The notes: generated by a model not told the origin, from the letters alone. Counted from the stretch's first letter, positions 10,027 through 21,815 are shown. The stretch is 64,000 nt of DNA from Lantana camara (GCA_037501455.1 CM074861.1:38270001-38334000), one strand, 5' to 3'. Numbers and translations: made by a program.

Positions 10027-12089
10027 ACCTTGCAACGTTCATATTGTATCTTTATTGCATTTCGAATTTTAACTGAAAATTCTTGAATTTGGATTATTGG
10101 TTATGTATTCTTGTTTTTATTTAAAAAACGAATCTGTTAGATCAAAACTGTTTCTTGAAAATTCGTGAAAAACTGTTTTTCGTAAAATCTGGTTTTAAGC
10201 TGTTTTAATTCAGATTGGTTTGAACTGTTTTTAATTCAAAAATTGAATCTTGGAATTTGTGAAATTACGAAACAAAAAAACGAGGACGGGACTGCAAAGT
10301 CTCGCACGTTCGCACGCGGCCAAGCGCCTAGTGCATGGGGCAGCCCTTGCGGGCGTCACCGGTAGAGAGCGCCAGGCCGCGCGCACTGTGCCTGGGCGTC
10401 TCTCGCCAGACGCCCACCCTCGCCCGGAACTGCCTAGCATTGCCCGCCAGCAGCTCGCGGGCCAGCGCACGACCATGCGCGCAGCCGTGTGGGGGATGCC
10501 TGGGTTGCTTCGGAACCCTGTTCTTCGTTTTCATGTTTTTCGATTTTCGTTAAAATCCCGTTTTGTAAAATCTTATTTTATTTTAAAATTTGATTTTAAT
10601 TTTATAAAATTATTTATTTGAAATAATTATAAAATTTGGGATTTTTATGAATTAAAGTCATGTTCTAATTTTTCAAGAAAATTATAAATATCACTTTGAA
10701 TGATAATTTTGACAAAAATTTAATTTTGAATTAATTGAGATTTTGTCAAATTGATTCGGGTTCGATTTTGAATAAATTCTTGAATAATGAACTAATATTC
10801 AAATTACTTAAGTTAGTAGTAACTTGAAGTCCAGGGAATTCTAAATTTAATTGGTAAATTTAAATTCAAGTGGAAGCATGCTAGTTTAGGTGATCATGGG
10901 TTAGTCTTATGTATGTTTTAAATTCTACACATGGATTAGTTCAATTGGGGTCGAGCCCCATAGTTGCGCGTTTTCGATTGAGGTTGGAGCCCTACTTATG
11001 TGCGTACTGTTATGTGTTTATTATGTGGCTTTCCTTATTATTGTTTTTGGGCCGGGGTATGCCCCATGTATTTTTCTATGGCCAATATGAAGATTGAGCC
11101 ATATTACTTTATGTTAAGAGAGTAGAACTTAGGAAGTGAGGATTTTTCTTTTCATTTTGGAGACAAGTACCCAAGGAGCAAGAAGGATCCACAAGGAAAA
11201 CTTGAAGAACGGTGGCCATAAGAGAAGACCCCTCAAAATGTTTAGGAGGGTTTCTATTAATGTAATAGATAGGGTTTTCCATTAAATTCTGTACCCCTAT
11301 GTGATATGAACTGTCTTATGTGGCATGAATGTTAGAACTAGTGATTATGGAGTGGCTCCCATAATCACATATAAGATAGGATACCCATGATCATCACATA
11401 ATTAGTATCATGCTAGGACATTTATCTGCTAATTACTTTTGTAATGCACTTTATGTGAAACTGCATTAAACAAGACAATTAAAATTTGGATAACATTATA
11501 TGTTGGTGAAGTCAATCCGGACAACCCTCCGAAAATTCATTTAAATATTGAGCAATTCGAATAAATAGGTATTTTATCATGGTAATAAAATTTCTAGCAT
11601 TCCATCAATAGGATTTAGGACTTAATAAGTGAAACTAATTGCTGTCTCACGAGTTGTGGGGTAATTAGTATAGCTTATTAACTCTTAGTTTCCTGATTAA
11701 TCACTTTAAGTAATTAATATTTCCTGACCATTTTAGAATGGGCGATGTCTCACGAGTCGTGGGTCTATGATTGAAAGATGAGTGCTGCAAAAATATTACT
11801 AAGAATTCCATGGGGATGGAATCGGCAATTAGTACCTATCTAAAGATTCTTAGACCTTTGGATGTCTCACGAGTCGTGGGTCCAAAACTAAGAATGCTTG
11901 GGACCCTAGTACCCATTAAGAAAATAAGTTTCTTCTAAGGTCGTTAGGGATTTATTGACCTTCTAAAAATAGTGGTAGAACATATTTCTAAAGACCTTGA
12001 TAATATGTATAATCGTTATTATTCAGCATGCGTATGATTTTTCTGTTTTTTCCATTTAGGTTGTAGTTTTGTGATTCTGTACAATTGAA
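10027..12089 (+). other. Copia leader (untranslated), with GC-rich island and three hairpin repeats
   Basis: This 2-kb leader separates the primer-binding site from gag. Positions 10281-10512 are about 70% G+C (43 of 60 in one counted line) in an otherwise AT-rich element, which generates overlapping open frames on both strands that I do not believe are genes. Further down, 'GTCTCACGAGTCGTGGG' recurs at 11643, 11746 and 11863. Each copy contains the inverted repeat CACGA-G-TCGTG (TTGTG in the first). Confidence 0.7.
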
Positions 12090-12930
12090 ATGGCAACTAA
12101 AAACCCTCTAGTATCCATCCTCGAATCAAACAAGTTGACGGGGCCCAATTACTCTGATTGGCTCCGAAATCTAAAGATCGTTTTCGATTCTGAAAAGAGA
12201 AGATATGTTCTTTTCGAAGGAGAGCCTGTCTCCGACTCGGGCCAAAAGAGAGGCGATTGCGAAATGGTCTGAAGATAATCTTCAAGCCCGTTGCCTCATG
12301 CTGGTTAATATGTCTCCGGACATGCAAAGGCAACACAAGTCAATGGAAAACGCTTGGGGGATTTATGACCATCTTGAGTAATTGTACCGCCCCAAAGAGC
12401 GTGTTTTAAGGTATAACACCTCTAAGGTGCTCTTTCATCTCAGAATGAAAGAAGGTACAAGTGTCCATGAGCACGGTCTAAAGTTTCTTACTTTGAACGA
12501 GAAACTGAGCTCCATGGAAATGCCACTGAGTGAAGAACTCGCCGTGGACTTGTTGCTCGCATCGCTTCCACCATCATTCAATCCTTTCATGCTGAACTTC
12601 AACATGAATCATCCTTATGCTACTGTAGCTGAGTTGATTAGTCAACTTGTGACTGCTGAAGACACGATTAAGAAGGATCACAAAGTAATGATGGTCACAT
12701 CCTCTTTTAGGTCTTCCAAAGGCAAAGGGAAGAAAGTTCCCAAGAAGAAGGGATCTCTTAAACCCCGATAGAGGGTTTAAAAAGAGAAAGGCCAAGAAGA
12801 AAAGAGATCAGAGAGAGGATGTTTGCCACCATTGTGGCAAGAAAGGGCATTGGAAGAGGAATTCCCAAGAGTACAAGGATACTCTAAAGAAAGGTGCGTT
12901 TATTGTTGAAGTAAATCTATCTATTGATTC
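12090..12930 (+). pseudogene. gag: Copia gag, frameshifted
   Basis: The frame starts with ATG at 12090 (MATKNPLVSILESNKLTGPN), the common start of plant copia capsid proteins of the UBN2 type. It frameshifts near 12235, hits a stop in the 'YDHLE*LY' region near 12378, and continues in the open frame 12382-12771 with the capsid motifs 'FHLRMKEGTSVHEH' and 'LVDLLLASLPPSF'-like. A zinc knuckle follows at 12824-12865 (CHHCGKKGHWKRNS). Its last cysteine is replaced by serine, so the CCHC nucleic-acid-binding site is broken. Gag would form the virus-like particle in the cytoplasm. Confidence 0.9.
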
Positions 12931-13960
12931 TAATTCTTGGGTACTTGATACCGGCTATGGAGCTCATATCTGTAATGATGTACAGATGCTAAATGAGGTT
13001 CAGCAGCTTGAAGAAGGAGAATGCGTCTTGAAGGTTGGGAATGGATCTAGCGTTCAATCTCAAGTCATTAGGACGTGTAGATTAGATTTAGGTGTCTTTA
13101 CTTTAGTTTTGAACAAAGTCCTATATGTACCTTCTATTATTCGTAATATCATTTCCATTCCAATACTTGATTGTGAAGGTTTTGAAACTTTTTCTAAAAA
13201 TGGAAACTTTTATCTTAAGAAGAATAAAACTTCCATTTTGCTTGGTACATTATCTAATAGACTTTACACAACTAAAGACACTAATATTTTGAATATACAA
13301 TTAACTAATTTAGGATCATTCTATGAAAAAGAATTTAAAGAGTTAACTCATTGTGAATCATGTCTTAAAGGAAAAATGGCCAAGACTCCCTTTAATGGTA
13401 AAGTGGAACGTGCCACTAAAGTATCGGATTTAATCCATATTGATGTTTGTGGACCACTTAGTGTAAGAATGAGAAACAATCATCAGTATTTCATAACCTT
13501 CATAGACGACTTCAGTCGTTTTGGTTATGTGTACTTAATGAAGTATAAATCGAAGCCTTTGAGAAATTCTTGGAATTTCAAAAGGAGGTTGAGAACCAAA
13601 TCGGTCACAAGATTAAGACACTTCGATCTGATTGAGGTGGCGAATATCTAAGTGACGAATTCCTTAGTCATCTCAGAAATAATAGAATTATCTCTCAGTG
13701 GACTCCTCCAGGAACTCTTCAATTAAATGAAGTTTCGGAGAGAAGGAACAGAACCCTACTTGATATGGTCCGTTCCATGATGAGTTTCACTGAATTGGCA
13801 CCTTCATTCTGGGGTTATGCCTTAGAGTCAGCAGTTAAGATTCTGAATCTTGTTCCTTCCAAATTTGTACCCAAAACCCATTTGAAATGTGGTTTGACAA
13901 AATCCCTAATTATTCTTATTTAAGAATTTGGGGTTGTCCTGCTTATGTGAAGAGGACAAT
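12931..13960 (+). pseudogene. pol: Copia protease and integrase, broken
   Basis: The aspartic protease core is WVLDTGYGAHI (from about 12937). The longest open piece runs 12986-13651. In integrase, the HH half of the HHCC zinc finger is missing, apparently deleted around 13310-13345, while CESCLKGKMAKTPF remains. The first catalytic Asp is in 'IHIDVCGPL', followed by 'FITFIDDFSRFGYVYL'. The block with the second Asp (RSD-GGEYLSD) carries a TGA stop in place of an Arg codon and a shifted frame. The Glu is in 'VSERRNRTLLDM' near 13733. Integration activity is therefore lost. Confidence 0.9.
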
Positions 13961-15850
13961 GGGAGATAAGCTTGAAGCTAGATCAAGCTTGTGCAACTTC
14001 GTAGGATATCCTAAAGAGTCAATAGGACATTATTTCTACGATCCTCTTGAACAAAAGGTATTTGTGTCAAGAAACGCTACTTTTCTTGAGGACTCGTTCC
14101 TTAAAGAAAAGAAAGGCAAGATCGCAGAACTAGAAGAGGTTCGAGACCAAGGTCCCACGCATAGTTTGAAGAGTAACGTCCCTCAGCCAATCCCAAAGAG
14201 TGATACACGCGAAAATCCTCCTCAAGTAAGACGTTCTGAACGCATTCCTAGACAACCAGAGAGATGGTATGGTTTCCTCCACCAAACATCTCAAATGGAT
14301 AATGATCCAATAACTTATGAGGAGGCACTGTTAGATTCGGACTCTGAACAGTGGAAAGAAGCAATGAAATCCGAAATGGATTTCATGTACTCTAATCAAG
14401 TTTGGAGCTTAGTTGATCCACCTGATGGGATCAGGCCCATAGGGCACAAACGGATATATAAGAGCAAGATTAGATTAGATGGAAGCGTGACAGCTTTTAA
14501 AGCAAGATTAGTTGCTAAAGATTTTACTCAAAGACCAGGTGTAGACTTTGATGAAACCTTCTCACCGGTTGCAATGCAAAAATCCATTCAGATCTTGCTT
14601 GCCATTGCTGCATATTATGACTACGAGATATGGCAAATGGATGTGAAAACTGCCTTTCTCAATGGAGACATTGACGAAGACATTTACATGGAGCAACCCA
14701 TGGATTTCACATTCAGTGGGAGCGAACAAAAGGTTTGTAAGTTCCAAAGATCAATCTACGGATTGAAACAAGCTTCTAGGAATTGGAACATTCGATTTGA
14801 TGAAGCGGTCAAATCGTTTGGCTTTATTCAAAATCCGAATGAGTCCTGCGTATACAAGAAAGAATTGGAAACCTCGGTTCAATTTCTGATACTTTATGTA
14901 GATGACATCCTCCTCATTGGGAATGCGAAGGATGACATGAAAGTAACAAAGTCTTGGTTATCGAACAAATTTGAGATGAAGGATCTTGGTGATGCATCCT
15001 ACATTCTCGGGATAAAGATCTATCGGGATAGATCTAAGAGATGTTAGGATTATCACAATCGGTTTACATAGATAAAGTACTAAAGAGGTTTAGCATGAAA
15101 GATTCCAAGCGTGGGAATTTTCCAATGGACCGGGGAATAGTTCTTTCGAAGAAGCTGTGTCCCAAGACTGAACTTGAAAAGTCTAGGATGTACAAAATTC
15201 CTTATGCATCAGTAATGGGAAGCATAATGTATGCAATGCTATGTACTCGACCGGATGTGGCTTATGCACTCAGCGTGACTAGCCGATTCCAATCTGACCC
15301 TGGTGAAGGTCACTGGACTACCGTAAAGAACATCCTTAAATACTTAAGAAGAACTAAGGATTTGTTCTTGGTTTACGGAGGCCAGCAAAATCTTGTCATT
15401 AGAGGATACTGTGATGCAAGCTTTGCATCGGACATGGATGACTTTAAATCCATGTCAGGATACATATTCTGTCTGAATAGCGGAGTAGTAAATTGGAAAA
15501 GTTCCAAGCAAGCGACCACTGCAGATTCGACCACTGAGCCCGAATACTTAGCTACAGACGATGCTGCTAAGGAAGGTGTTTGGGTAAGAAACTTCATCCA
15601 CGACCCTGTTACAGTGTTTTGTGACAACACAGGGGCGATTTCTCAAGTAAGAGAACCAAGATCTCACCAAAGGACCAAGCACATTTTGAGGAAGTATCAC
15701 TCAATCCGTGATATAATCAAGAGATGAGATGTGCAAATTGAAATGGTCATATCGGCAGAGAACATGGCAGATCCACTTACGAAAGCCCTTAGTCAACAGG
15801 CTTTTGAAGGACATCTTCAGAAGATGGGACTTAGATTAGCACCTGAATGA
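13887..15850 (+). pseudogene. pol: Copia reverse transcriptase and RNase H
   Basis: The frame 13887-15047 covers the end of integrase, a linker and the reverse transcriptase. RT motifs include 'KARLVAKDFTQRPGVDFDETFSPV', 'QMDVKTAFLNGDIDEDIYMEQP', 'SIYGLKQASR' and the catalytic YVDD at 14895-14906. A frameshift at about 15045 moves into 15041-15727, which carries the RNase H part ('YASVMGSIMYAM.CTRPDVAYA', 'YCDASFASD', 'DSTTEPEYLA'). The usual A of the STTEAEY motif is P. A stop at 15727 interrupts the last segment, which still reads 'ADPLTKAL' before ending at 15850. The domain order integrase-RT-RNase H marks Ty1/copia. Confidence 0.93.
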
Positions 15851-15856
15851 CTTTGA

Positions 15857-15872
15857 TGGGTAAGTGGGAGAT
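15857..15872 (+). other. Polypurine tract
   Basis: The purine-rich 'gggtaagtgggagat' directly precedes the TG of the 3' LTR, as expected for plus-strand priming. Confidence 0.75.
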
Positions 15873-17890
15873 TGTTAGGAATAGTGCCCTTAAAGCAGCA
15901 TTTGTGCTTTACTAATTCTTTGTAAAATCACTAATAGTCTTTGAATAATAAACGAAATGATTTTGTTCATAGGCAATCACTTCTTTATGTGCTTATTTAT
16001 GTCTGTTTGGGTTGACTGTGTTTTGCATGTTTTGAACTCCCCTAATCCGATGAAGCCATTAAGAACTTTGCCCTTATGGGAACGGCACATGAAACAAATT
16101 CTTAACTCCATAGGCGAGGATTAGAAACTTCTCCAAGTAGATGAGTCCGATAGACAGTGGGAGTGTCGACCTTGACTCCGTTGAGACTTGCTTATGTGAT
16201 AATGTCCTTTTGAAGGATCATTCAGTTTCATGGAATGATAAGTGCATACGATGATGTGTTCATAATACATAAGGGTGATTGTTACAAGAACTTCATCACT
16301 GAGATGTCTCGCGTGAGAACATTCCTAAATGGGAAAGGAAGTCTCCAAGAAACTTCCAGATTAGGAAATATCTCACAGGTCAATGACGTGATTAATAATC
16401 CTTAGACTTGAGATTCTGTAATGTCTCATATGAGCTAACTCTGTAATCTTTGATATAGGTTCAAAAGGGTATCGCCATATAGACACCTGAACCACAACCT
16501 ATGTTGGGATTAAACAAGTGGCATATGTAGAATTAGTAGAATCGATAAAAGACCTACACTTGTTAAGAACAAGAATGATCTCTTACTGATTGAGTTGTTC
16601 GTAGTCCATTAAATATTAAACCCTTGGTCAAGGTGGATAAAAGGTCAAGACATCAAGAAAATGGGGGTTTCTTGGATTGAGATCTAAATGGATATGAAAC
16701 GAACTTAACTTTAAAGATCGAGAATATTAAGGCTCTGAGAATATTCCCATGCCTTAGTTCTTGATTGAGAGATGGAGTTGTAGGAGGATCATATCTCACT
16801 GATTGTCATTGACTGAAAGGTTCTTTGATTCATTTCGTTATTCGGCTAGAGGTCACACACCCATTGCTAGATTACGGTAGTGTGATCTGTGAAGTGATCA
16901 TTTAATTATGGGAATTAATTAATTACTGTCACTGCTAATTGAATAATGAACCTAAAGGGTCACACACAAATGCCAGAATACGAGGGTTATGGTAGGATGT
17001 TAATTGGATTAATGAAGGATCAAATTGTTGATCGAAATAAAGCCACGAACACGTGGGCATTGCCACGTGTCAAGGACACGTGACTGCCACGTGTCATGCA
17101 GCCTACGTGGTTGCCACATGTCACGCACACGTGGCTGTGACGTGGCTTCACTCGTGTAATTAATTCACACGACAAATCTTTTCTAGAATTAATTAATTTT
17201 GGTCTTTTAATTAATTATGAATTAATTGTTAAGACTATTCTCAAATTACTTAACCCAATAAATAATTAATTAGGAATTAAATTATTTATTGAATATTGAC
17301 TTTTGACTTTAATTAGTAAAGGTTGAAAAGTCAAACTTCCTATTGTAGGAGAGAGAAGACATATCTTGCTAGACTTGGAGAATAAGTTAAGAACTTATTA
17401 TTTCAATAAAATTAATAATTAAATGAGTTAATTAGTGAGCAAGAAATAAAACTCCACAAGACTTGGAGAAGTCTCCTAGGGTTCGAACCCCACTAGTATA
17501 AATACTAGTGGGGCTGCTTCTCTTATTTTTTAGACCAACGTTCTTGAAGCGTTATGTTTTCGAGAAAGATAAAAGAAACGTTTTCAAAGTAAAATATCCT
17601 AGCCTAAAACAAGCCATAGGACTAGCTTTCTCACTCGCTTGATTGTGTTCTAAGACTGGTGTGGATACGCTTTGGAGGATTGCCTACTGTGGGATCTAAT
17701 CGAAGGACGTTCGAGGGACGTTCAGCTTGAAGGGTGTTCGATAGGCGGTATCGACATCACTAGAAAGCTTCAATCAACGTGAGTTTCTTGAGATACCCTA
17801 TGATACGATACCAACATTGCAAGTCTTTTAGATCTACTTTTGAAAAAATTTTAAAACTTCCGTTGCGCATTTCTCTGCCGTTTTCCAACA
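15873..17890 (+). repeat. Copia 3' LTR
   Basis: This 2018-bp LTR is the partner of 8008-10011. It differs mainly by scattered transitions and by an expanded G-box region at 17050-17146. Its TATA box (17497-17504) lies inside CACTAGTATAAATACTAGTG, whose 9-bp arms are perfect. A 12-bp palindrome, GGGTTCGAACCC, is immediately upstream. Confidence 0.93.
17050..17146. promoter_or_regulatory. Expanded G-box/ABRE-like cluster in copia 3' LTR
   Basis: ACGTG cores occur about seven times in 100 bp, in contexts such as GCCACGTGTC, CACGTGGC and TGACGTGGC. The 5' LTR has fewer copies in the same place, so the array has gained or lost units since insertion. Confidence 0.6.
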
Positions 17891-19039
17891 AGGTTAGCCG
17901 GTGTGAATTTTTGTAGTATTCTTGGGGCCCAGGGGCTTGTGTATTGAGCGAACCGGGAGGTTTCGGGCCGATGGCGACCTCTTGCACAAGTCCCACCTTA
18001 TTGGAGTAACCCGAATATCCACCAGGAGGCTTGGTGGAAGATGGATTCCGGTCTGGAGAGTCATGAACCCGCAGATCACCTTGTCCTGGATGGCGAGGGT
18101 TAGCTACCCGGACCATCAACGGCGTGTGGAGGTTAATCTTGTACATGTATTTTCCCGCTACAAATAATTGTAATAAAATCCTTATTCCTGCTTGCTTAGT
18201 TGTATACTTATCTTGTTCCTGTCATTTAATAAGAGAAAGAGGAGTCCTAGATGGAATAAATACCCGTTCTCCCCGGGTCCCCTAAGTTGTAATTCATAGA
18301 TATTCGTAACCTCTGGCATGCCCCCAGTCCCTGTTCAGCACCAGAGCTCGTGGATTATTAAGGTAAAATGGGCATCAACAGAGGGTCTACGGATATCGAC
18401 ACATGCATTGTATATCCTGTTTACTTTACTGCCCGTAAGAACGTAATTCCACCTGTACGTATTGATTGATTCTTGATTTCTGATAACTGTTTTATTAACA
18501 AATATCGTACAGTAGAATTATGCCTGCTTGATTGCCTGCATCTATATATATATATGCGTGTGTAACCCCTTCACTCAATCAGTTGACTGACCCCTCCCTC
18601 TCATTGTTTTTAGTTGTTATCTTGCAGGTTCAGTGGTCGTTAGGCGCGAGTCGGTCGAGGTCCTTTTTTTTAGTCTTGGTCTTGTTCGGATTGCATTGTA
18701 CCGCATACACACTTCCCGTATTGTATTAGGCCTTACTGGCCATTTGTATTTACAGATTGATTGAACTCGGGACAGGTTTCTAGGGCCAATAGTGGAACCT
18801 GTATTTACTTTCCTGTTTTGAATTGTATTTACATTCTATGTTGTGAATGCATGTTGCCTTACTTCTGCACTTTTGCTTTGTTTAACTGTTGGTACAGGGT
18901 CTAGTCTTGCCTAGCACAAGATTATTTTTATTTTGTCTTCGTTCACTGTGAGTTTGGTTCATGTATGGAATTTCCATTTCATGTGTGGACCGGACTCACA
19001 GTGCGGGGGGATGTGGTGCCCATCACTCCGGGTGCTACA
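17891..19039 (+). repeat. Ty3/gypsy LTR, second part
   Basis: This continues the LTR begun at 5797 and ends GGGTGCTACA at 19039, preceded by the 'gcggggggatgtggtgc' terminal block that the other gypsy LTRs carry in inverse ('gcacTACATCCCCCGCAC'). No internal domain of this element lies in the window, so it is best read as a solo LTR. The open frames at 17760-18167 and 18532-18729 show no family resemblance. Confidence 0.75.
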
Positions 19040-19049
19040 ATTCCCAATA
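19040..19049 (-). repeat. End of interrupted copia LTR
   Basis: 'attcccaata' matches the 'attcctaaca' copia LTR terminus with two C/T transitions. It completes the fragment 4701-5796 across the nested insertion. Confidence 0.5.
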
Positions 19050-19066
19050 GATAGACGGATCCCAAG

Positions 19067-19946
19067 CACGGGCGGAGCCAGCGTAGGCCAAGGGGGGGGG
19101 GGGGGGGGGGGCTTCCCCCCCTCCCCCCACGCCCCCAGAATACCCCAACCCCACCCATATAAAAAAGTATTTCATATAAGCCCTAAAGCCCGCCCCCCCC
19201 CTCCCTTCAGCCCATCCACCACAATACCACATAGCCCAGCCTTGATTTTATCCCCTCCAGCCCTCCCACTACCCCACGGCCCACAAAAATCAAAACTAAT
19301 TCAATCCTAACTTTAGTTAGCCCCCCTCCACGGCCCACTCACCATAATGGAACATAACCCAAATTTTATATTGCCCACCTCCCTCTCCCCAACGGCCCAC
19401 CCACCATAAGCCCAAATTAATGAAATCCTAACTCCTAACTTTAATTATATCCCCTTCCTCTGTTACTCCCCCAACCACCGAACCACATCAGTCCTCAAAT
19501 ATACCTAAATCATCGTTTCAAACAAAAAAAAAAAAAAAGACCTAAATCATAATCCATAATTCACCCGAAATTAAAACGCTCCAGTCCGGCAATCCCCAAA
19601 TGGCCAAACGCCTCCATTTTCAAATGCCATCGACAAATTTAAGAGGCTCCAAACAATTAGGTAATCTTGTTATTATTTTTTTCTTTTTATCTTGTTGGTT
19701 GTATTGGTAGAATATTCACAAAATTGAAGGTCTTTCGTTTGGATCGATGATGTTTAAATTTTGTTTGTTATAGTTTGTAACCATGCATCGATATTTTGGC
19801 AAAAGATCGAAAAGTTCTCTTGAATCATCAAGTTCGATTACCAACTAAGAAAAAATCAATATGGATAGTGTAGAATTTTCATCAAGTTCGATTGCCGTCC
19901 AGGAATTTTCAGCCCCGGCTGCCGAAAATTCCTGGCTCCGCCCCTG
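19067..19946. mobile_element. Non-autonomous hAT-type DNA transposon
   Basis: The termini are inverted repeats: CACGGGCGGAGCCAG on the left and, read inward on the minus strand, CAGGGGCGGAGCCAG on the right. An exact 8-bp duplication, atcccaag, flanks the element (19059-19066 and 19947-19954), the length typical of hAT transposases. Its 880 bp contain a G-run of about 22 (19091-19112), C-rich sequence and no transposase, so it would depend on an enzyme encoded elsewhere. The frame 18933-19310 crosses the element end and is spurious. Confidence 0.88.
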
Positions 19947-19966
19947 ATCCCAAGGCAATATACTTT

Positions 19967-20957
19967 CAAGCCAGTTAGTCCTCCGGTGGCAGCGGAGCTT
20001 TTCACCCATGTGAGGGACCTTCTGAAAGGATTTGGGGGTTGGGATGAAGAGGTAGTGAATACGTTATTTCTAGAGCAGGATGTGGAGGAGATACTAAAAA
20101 TTCCATTAAGGGACAGCTCAAATGAAGATAGACTGGTATGGCAATTTAATAACGAGATCTTTTTGGTGGGAAGTGCCTATTACATCGCCACGCATCTTTC
20201 TTCGATTGCCCCAACGGCTGGCCAAACATCTTTGAGATCTTGCTGAACCTTTTTGTGGAGTCGGAATGTGGCTGCTCGGGTTAAAAGTATTGGTTGGAGA
20301 TTGTGTCGGGAGGCGCTTGCTATGGGAGTTAATTTGAAGAAAAGAAGATGTTCACAAGCTATAGCTTGTTCTTTGTGTGGGTTCCCGAGAGAGGATTCGA
20401 AGCATGTTTTTTTGGAATGTCCTTTTGCCAGGCAAGTGTGGGCTCTCTCGCACCTACCTTTGGCGATTCTGTCAAATTGGGGTGGTTCGGCGAAGGAATG
20501 GGTGCGTGGTGTTATGTGCAGTTTGGATTTTAAAGAGGGGGATCTTTTCTTAGTTAGTTGTTGGAGCTTGTGGAGGAATAGAAATCTAGCTTGGAACTAC
20601 CCGGAGAAACTATACCCCCTGGGGGTGGCAATGGCTGCAAGAAATTATTGTGAGACGTTTTATGTGTGTAAGGCAGCAGAGGCAAGTCCTTGTACCCAAC
20701 AGAGCCCTTCAATTTGGCAAAAATCGAAAGCAAGTATAGTGAAAATAAATTTTGATGCGGCATTATTCGTTAATGAAGGGGAGTTTGGCTTGTGGGTGAT
20801 AGCTAGAGATTGGCGCGGAGTAATTCTGTGTTGGTGGAGTTGCCGGAAACTTGGGAAAATCACACCGGAACACGCCGAGACATTGGCAGCTCTCCAAGCA
20901 GCACGGAAAAGAAAAAAAAAACTACACTACCCAAAAGGGGACATATTTTTAATATAG
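19967..20957 (+). pseudogene. LINE-derived fragment: zf-RVT zinc-binding region and RNase H
   Basis: Two frames overlap the domain pair. 19986-20246 gives an upstream segment, and 20253-20957 gives 'WRLCREALAMGVNLKKR...CSLCGFPREDSKHVFLECPFARQVW', the zf-RVT pattern found after reverse transcriptase in plant LINEs. 'IVKINFDAALFVNEGEFGLWVIARDWRG' and 'HAETLAALQAA' follow, the start of an RNase H fold. There is a frameshift near 20247 and the RNase H end is missing. RT and endonuclease are absent, so it is either a LINE remnant or a decayed RNase H-like host gene copied from one. The first is more likely given the context. Confidence 0.8.
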
Positions 20958-21461
20958 ATAATAAAAAGGGGCAATTTCCATACTAAAAAAGATTGCAAAA
21001 AACAGGACACTTACGTAGACCAAATCCTGCATGTCCAAAATAGTTAATTTTCTTTGTTAATCCTTTATTCCTTCAATAACTTTTTTGTGATCATAATTAA
21101 AGTTATGTCACCTTTATCCAAAAATGGAAAATTAAAACGTGGTTTGCTTTCCATGGTGTTGGGTTCCGGTAAGAGGGACACATCAGTCTCGAACAGGAGA
21201 AACTAACGTAGAGTTAGCGGAGTATTCGGACTATCATAAACTCTCAAAACAGCCCATGGGAATTCGAACGTGATAGATTTTCAGAGTTGCTAAATAACTC
21301 ACTTTGTTGGATAATATAAAATGATTTTCTTGCTCTCTATTTTCTTTTGGTTGTGTGCATGAATTTTTTTATCAAGAATAGAAAAGGTAATTGTTATACT
21401 ATATAATGGGTTGTAATTTAGTAAAGTAAATAAAATGAAAAATTATGCTAATTAACTAGAG
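20958..21461. other. AT-rich spacer, no feature seen
   Basis: I found no open frame of note, repeat or RNA. It separates the LINE fragment from the Mutator-like element. Confidence 0.5.
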
Positions 21462-21815
21462 GGGAATATTGCAAAAATGGTATACCAACTGCGGCCATTT
21501 TGCAGTTTTGGTACAATATCTTTTTCGGCAACAAATTTAGCCCACAACTCGAAAAAAGTTGCAAAATAATGCAAATTTTGGCCGGAGCCCATAAAAGTCG
21601 CCGGAAATTTGACCTGTAATCTGACGTGGCAAGATTCTTAATTTCGTGGCAAAACCGCTACTGCCACATCAGAAACCACCCTACAGGGAAAATTGCAAAA
21701 ATGGTATACCAACTCTACTGTTTCGGCGAATTTGGTACAATAAGTTTTTTGGTGGCAAATGTAACCTATAGCTGTCAAAAAGTTATAATTTAATGCAAAT
21801 TTTCACCGGAGACCC
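21462..21815 (+). repeat. MULE left terminal inverted repeat
   Basis: It pairs with about 23320-23642. The outer unit (21462-21685) and the inner unit (starting GGGAAAATTGC near 21688) share the opening 'ttgcaaaaatggtataccaact', a 'ttggtacaata' string and a 'gcaaat.tt..ccgga' string. Confidence 0.75.

Larger units (their letters stand above)
8008..17890 (+). mobile_element. Complete Ty1/copia retrotransposon, inactivated
   Basis: The element has two direct LTRs beginning TGTTAGGAAT and ending TTTTCCAACA, a tRNA-Met primer-binding site right after the 5' LTR, gag-pol in copia order (gag, protease, integrase, RT, RNase H) and a purine tract before the 3' LTR. Flanking 5-mers are gggtt (8003-8007) and aggtt (17891-17895), one mismatch. 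In the first 265 bp the LTRs differ at about 14 positions, which is roughly 5%. Total length is 9.9 kb. Frameshifts, stops and a deletion in integrase mean it cannot move on its own. Confidence 0.93.

Noticed and set aside
10231..10621. Overlapping open frames of 68-123 codons on both strands
   Set aside because: They coincide with the GC-rich island, where stop codons are rare in all frames, and show no domain; they lie in a retrotransposon leader.
19986..20957. Host RNase H-domain gene
   Set aside because: A frameshift, a missing end and the preceding LINE-type zinc-binding region fit a LINE remnant better.
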